A stretch of 47,900 nucleotides of DNA from Actinomycetales bacterium (GTDB lineage Bacteria > Actinomycetota > Actinomycetes > Actinomycetales > Quadrisphaeraceae), in contig JAKONK010000127.1 in NCBI GenBank assembly GCA_022701985.1, positions 1 to 47,900 on the forward strand, in the 5' to 3' direction. Of this stretch, positions 47,099-47,900 are shown one piece after another. The notes beneath the pieces are model-generated. The model did no database searches. It was not told the DNA's origin and was given only the letters and a program-made list of their open reading frames with translations. How positions within the stretch are numbered: the first letter of the stretch is position 1; each line of letters begins with the position of its first letter. Position numbers and translations under genes: made by a program.

Positions 47099-47900
47099 TA
47101 CTTCCGTCCCTTGGGGTCGAGCGCCTCGCGCAGGGCCTCGCCGAAGAGCGTGAAGCCGAGCGCCGTCACGGCGATGCAGAAGCCCGGCCACAGGGCCAGG
47201 TGCGGGTCGGTGGACAGCCGCGACTGGGCGTTGACGAGCATGCGCCCCCACTCCGCCGTCGACGGGTTGGAGTCGCCCAGGCCCAGGTAGCTCAGCGCCG
47301 CGACCTCGATGATCGCCGTCGCCAGCGTCAGGGTGGCCTGCACGATCACCGGGCCCAGGGAGTTCGGCAGCAGGTGGCTCATCACCACGGTGCGGCGCCG
47401 CACGCCGAGGGAGTGGACGGCGAGCACGTAGTCGGAGCCCCGCTGGGCGAGCATCGAGCCGCGCAGCAGCCGGGCGAAGATCGGCACCTGCGCCACCGCG
47501 ATGGCGATCATCACCGACACCGGGCGCTGCCCGAGGACGGCGGCCACGCTGACGGCCAGCAGCAGGCTGGGGATGGACAGCAGGATGTCGACGACGCGCA
47601 TCACGACGGTGTCGACCCACCCGCCCAGGCCACCGGCGAGCACGCCGAGGACGGCACCCCCGGCGAGGCCGAGCGCGGTCGAGACCACGCCGATGAGCAG
47701 CGACTGCCGCGCCCCGTAGACGAGCTGCGTGAGCAGGTCCGTGCCGGGGCTGTCCAGGCCCAGGGGGTGGCCCGGCGAGGGTCCGGGCACCGAGCTGGGG
47801 GTGACGCCGCTGTTCGGCAGCGGCACCCCGGGCTGGCCGGGCGCGATGAGCGGTGCGAACACCGCCACCAGGACGAAGAGGGCCACGATCGCCGCGCCGG
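47098..47900 (-). CDS. Oligo/dipeptide ABC transporter permease (DppC/OppC-type), 5' end beyond window
   Basis: The frame is open to the window edge; at least 266 residues are visible. The first visible helix [19 protein letters not shown] is the N-terminal anchor of DppC permeases. The periplasmic loop with [21 protein letters not shown], the core helices and the EAA-loop region ([25 protein letters not shown]) follow, then the C-terminal [18 protein letters not shown]. The true start probably lies a few dozen codons outside the window, since a GTG at 47886 would cut off the cytoplasmic N-terminus. A second permease and a binding protein are expected upstream. Confidence 0.92.
   Translation of the reverse strand, partial: GAAIVALFVLVAVFAPLIAPGQPGVPLPNSGVTPSSVPGPSPGHPLGLDSPGTDLLTQLVYGARQSLLIGVVSTALGLAGGAVLGVLAGGLGGWVDTVVMRVVDILLSIPSLLLAVSVAAVLGQRPVSVMIAIAVAQVPIFARLLRGSMLAQRGSDYVLAVHSLGVRRRTVVMSHLLPNSLGPVIVQATLTLATAIIEVAALSYLGLGDSNPSTAEWGRMLVNAQSRLSTDPHLALWPGFCIAVTALGFTLFGEALREALDPKGRK

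Noticed and set aside
46070-47900. Nickel transporter (NikDE) assignment for the ABC operon
   Set aside because: The ATPases fit the Opp/Dpp/Nik family in general; without the binding protein the substrate cannot be decided.

Overview
This 47.9 kb window is chromosomal DNA from a very high-GC actinomycete. It carries the full Pup-proteasome locus: mpa, dop, pup, prcB, prcA, pafA and the damage regulator pair pafB-pafC. These sit in the actinobacterial neighbourhood tatA-tatC-helY on one side and trmI, an M50 protease and a RecB-like nuclease on the other. Many genes start with GTG directly behind a TAnnnT -10 box, which points to leaderless transcription. The protein character would fit Kineosporiales-like genera, but that is only an impression. 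I saw no tRNA, rRNA, CRISPR array, insertion sequence, integrase or attachment site, and no gene-free stretch reaches 300 bases.

Layout. Positions 1-4110 hold an apolipoprotein N-acyltransferase (cut by the window edge), an amidohydrolase and a 5'-3' exonuclease. Positions 4188-10994, all on the minus strand, run from pafB and pafC through a zinc-ribbon protein, a small membrane protein, tatA and tatC to helY. At 11047-12311 an orphan AAA-type ATPase stands behind an unusual six-site operator. Positions 12286-22639 are a nitrate assimilation island in two transcription units: narK, nasA, a small unknown gene, nirB and nirD; and a siroheme unit (cysG-like gene, a HemD/winged-helix regulator resembling NnaR, a sirohydrochlorin chelatase). 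Positions 22785-25605 hold two FKBP isomerases and pafA. Positions 25721-28138 hold a DUF222/HNH gene and a GNAT gene. Positions 28168-30004 hold prcA, prcB and pup. Positions 30119-34496 hold a HEAT-like protein, a two-component system, a secreted acidic protein and an SRPBCC protein. Positions 34504-40714 hold dop, a DUF3054 membrane protein, mpa, trmI and the M50 protease. Positions 40763-44926 hold the RecB-like nuclease, a GGDEF/EAL protein and a methyltransferase. Positions 44958-47900 are the end of an oligopeptide ABC transporter operon.

How the parts work together. Pup is deamidated by Dop, ligated to lysines by PafA, recognised by Mpa and degraded by PrcAB. PafBC activates DNA-damage promoters in mycobacteria, and the RecB-like gene here has a near-consensus PafBC promoter. 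The nitrate unit takes up nitrate (NarK), reduces it to nitrite (NasA) and then to ammonium (NirBD); the siroheme unit supplies the NirB cofactor. The two units share a 12-base promoter element that a regulator encoded between them could read.

The most interesting points are the hexameric, helically phased operator before the ATPase, the PafBC-type promoter of the nuclease gene, the shared nitrate/siroheme promoter box, the two-component system with an 11-bp phased operator inside the proteasome locus, and a dop/DUF3054 promoter pair that shares one 10-base palindrome.
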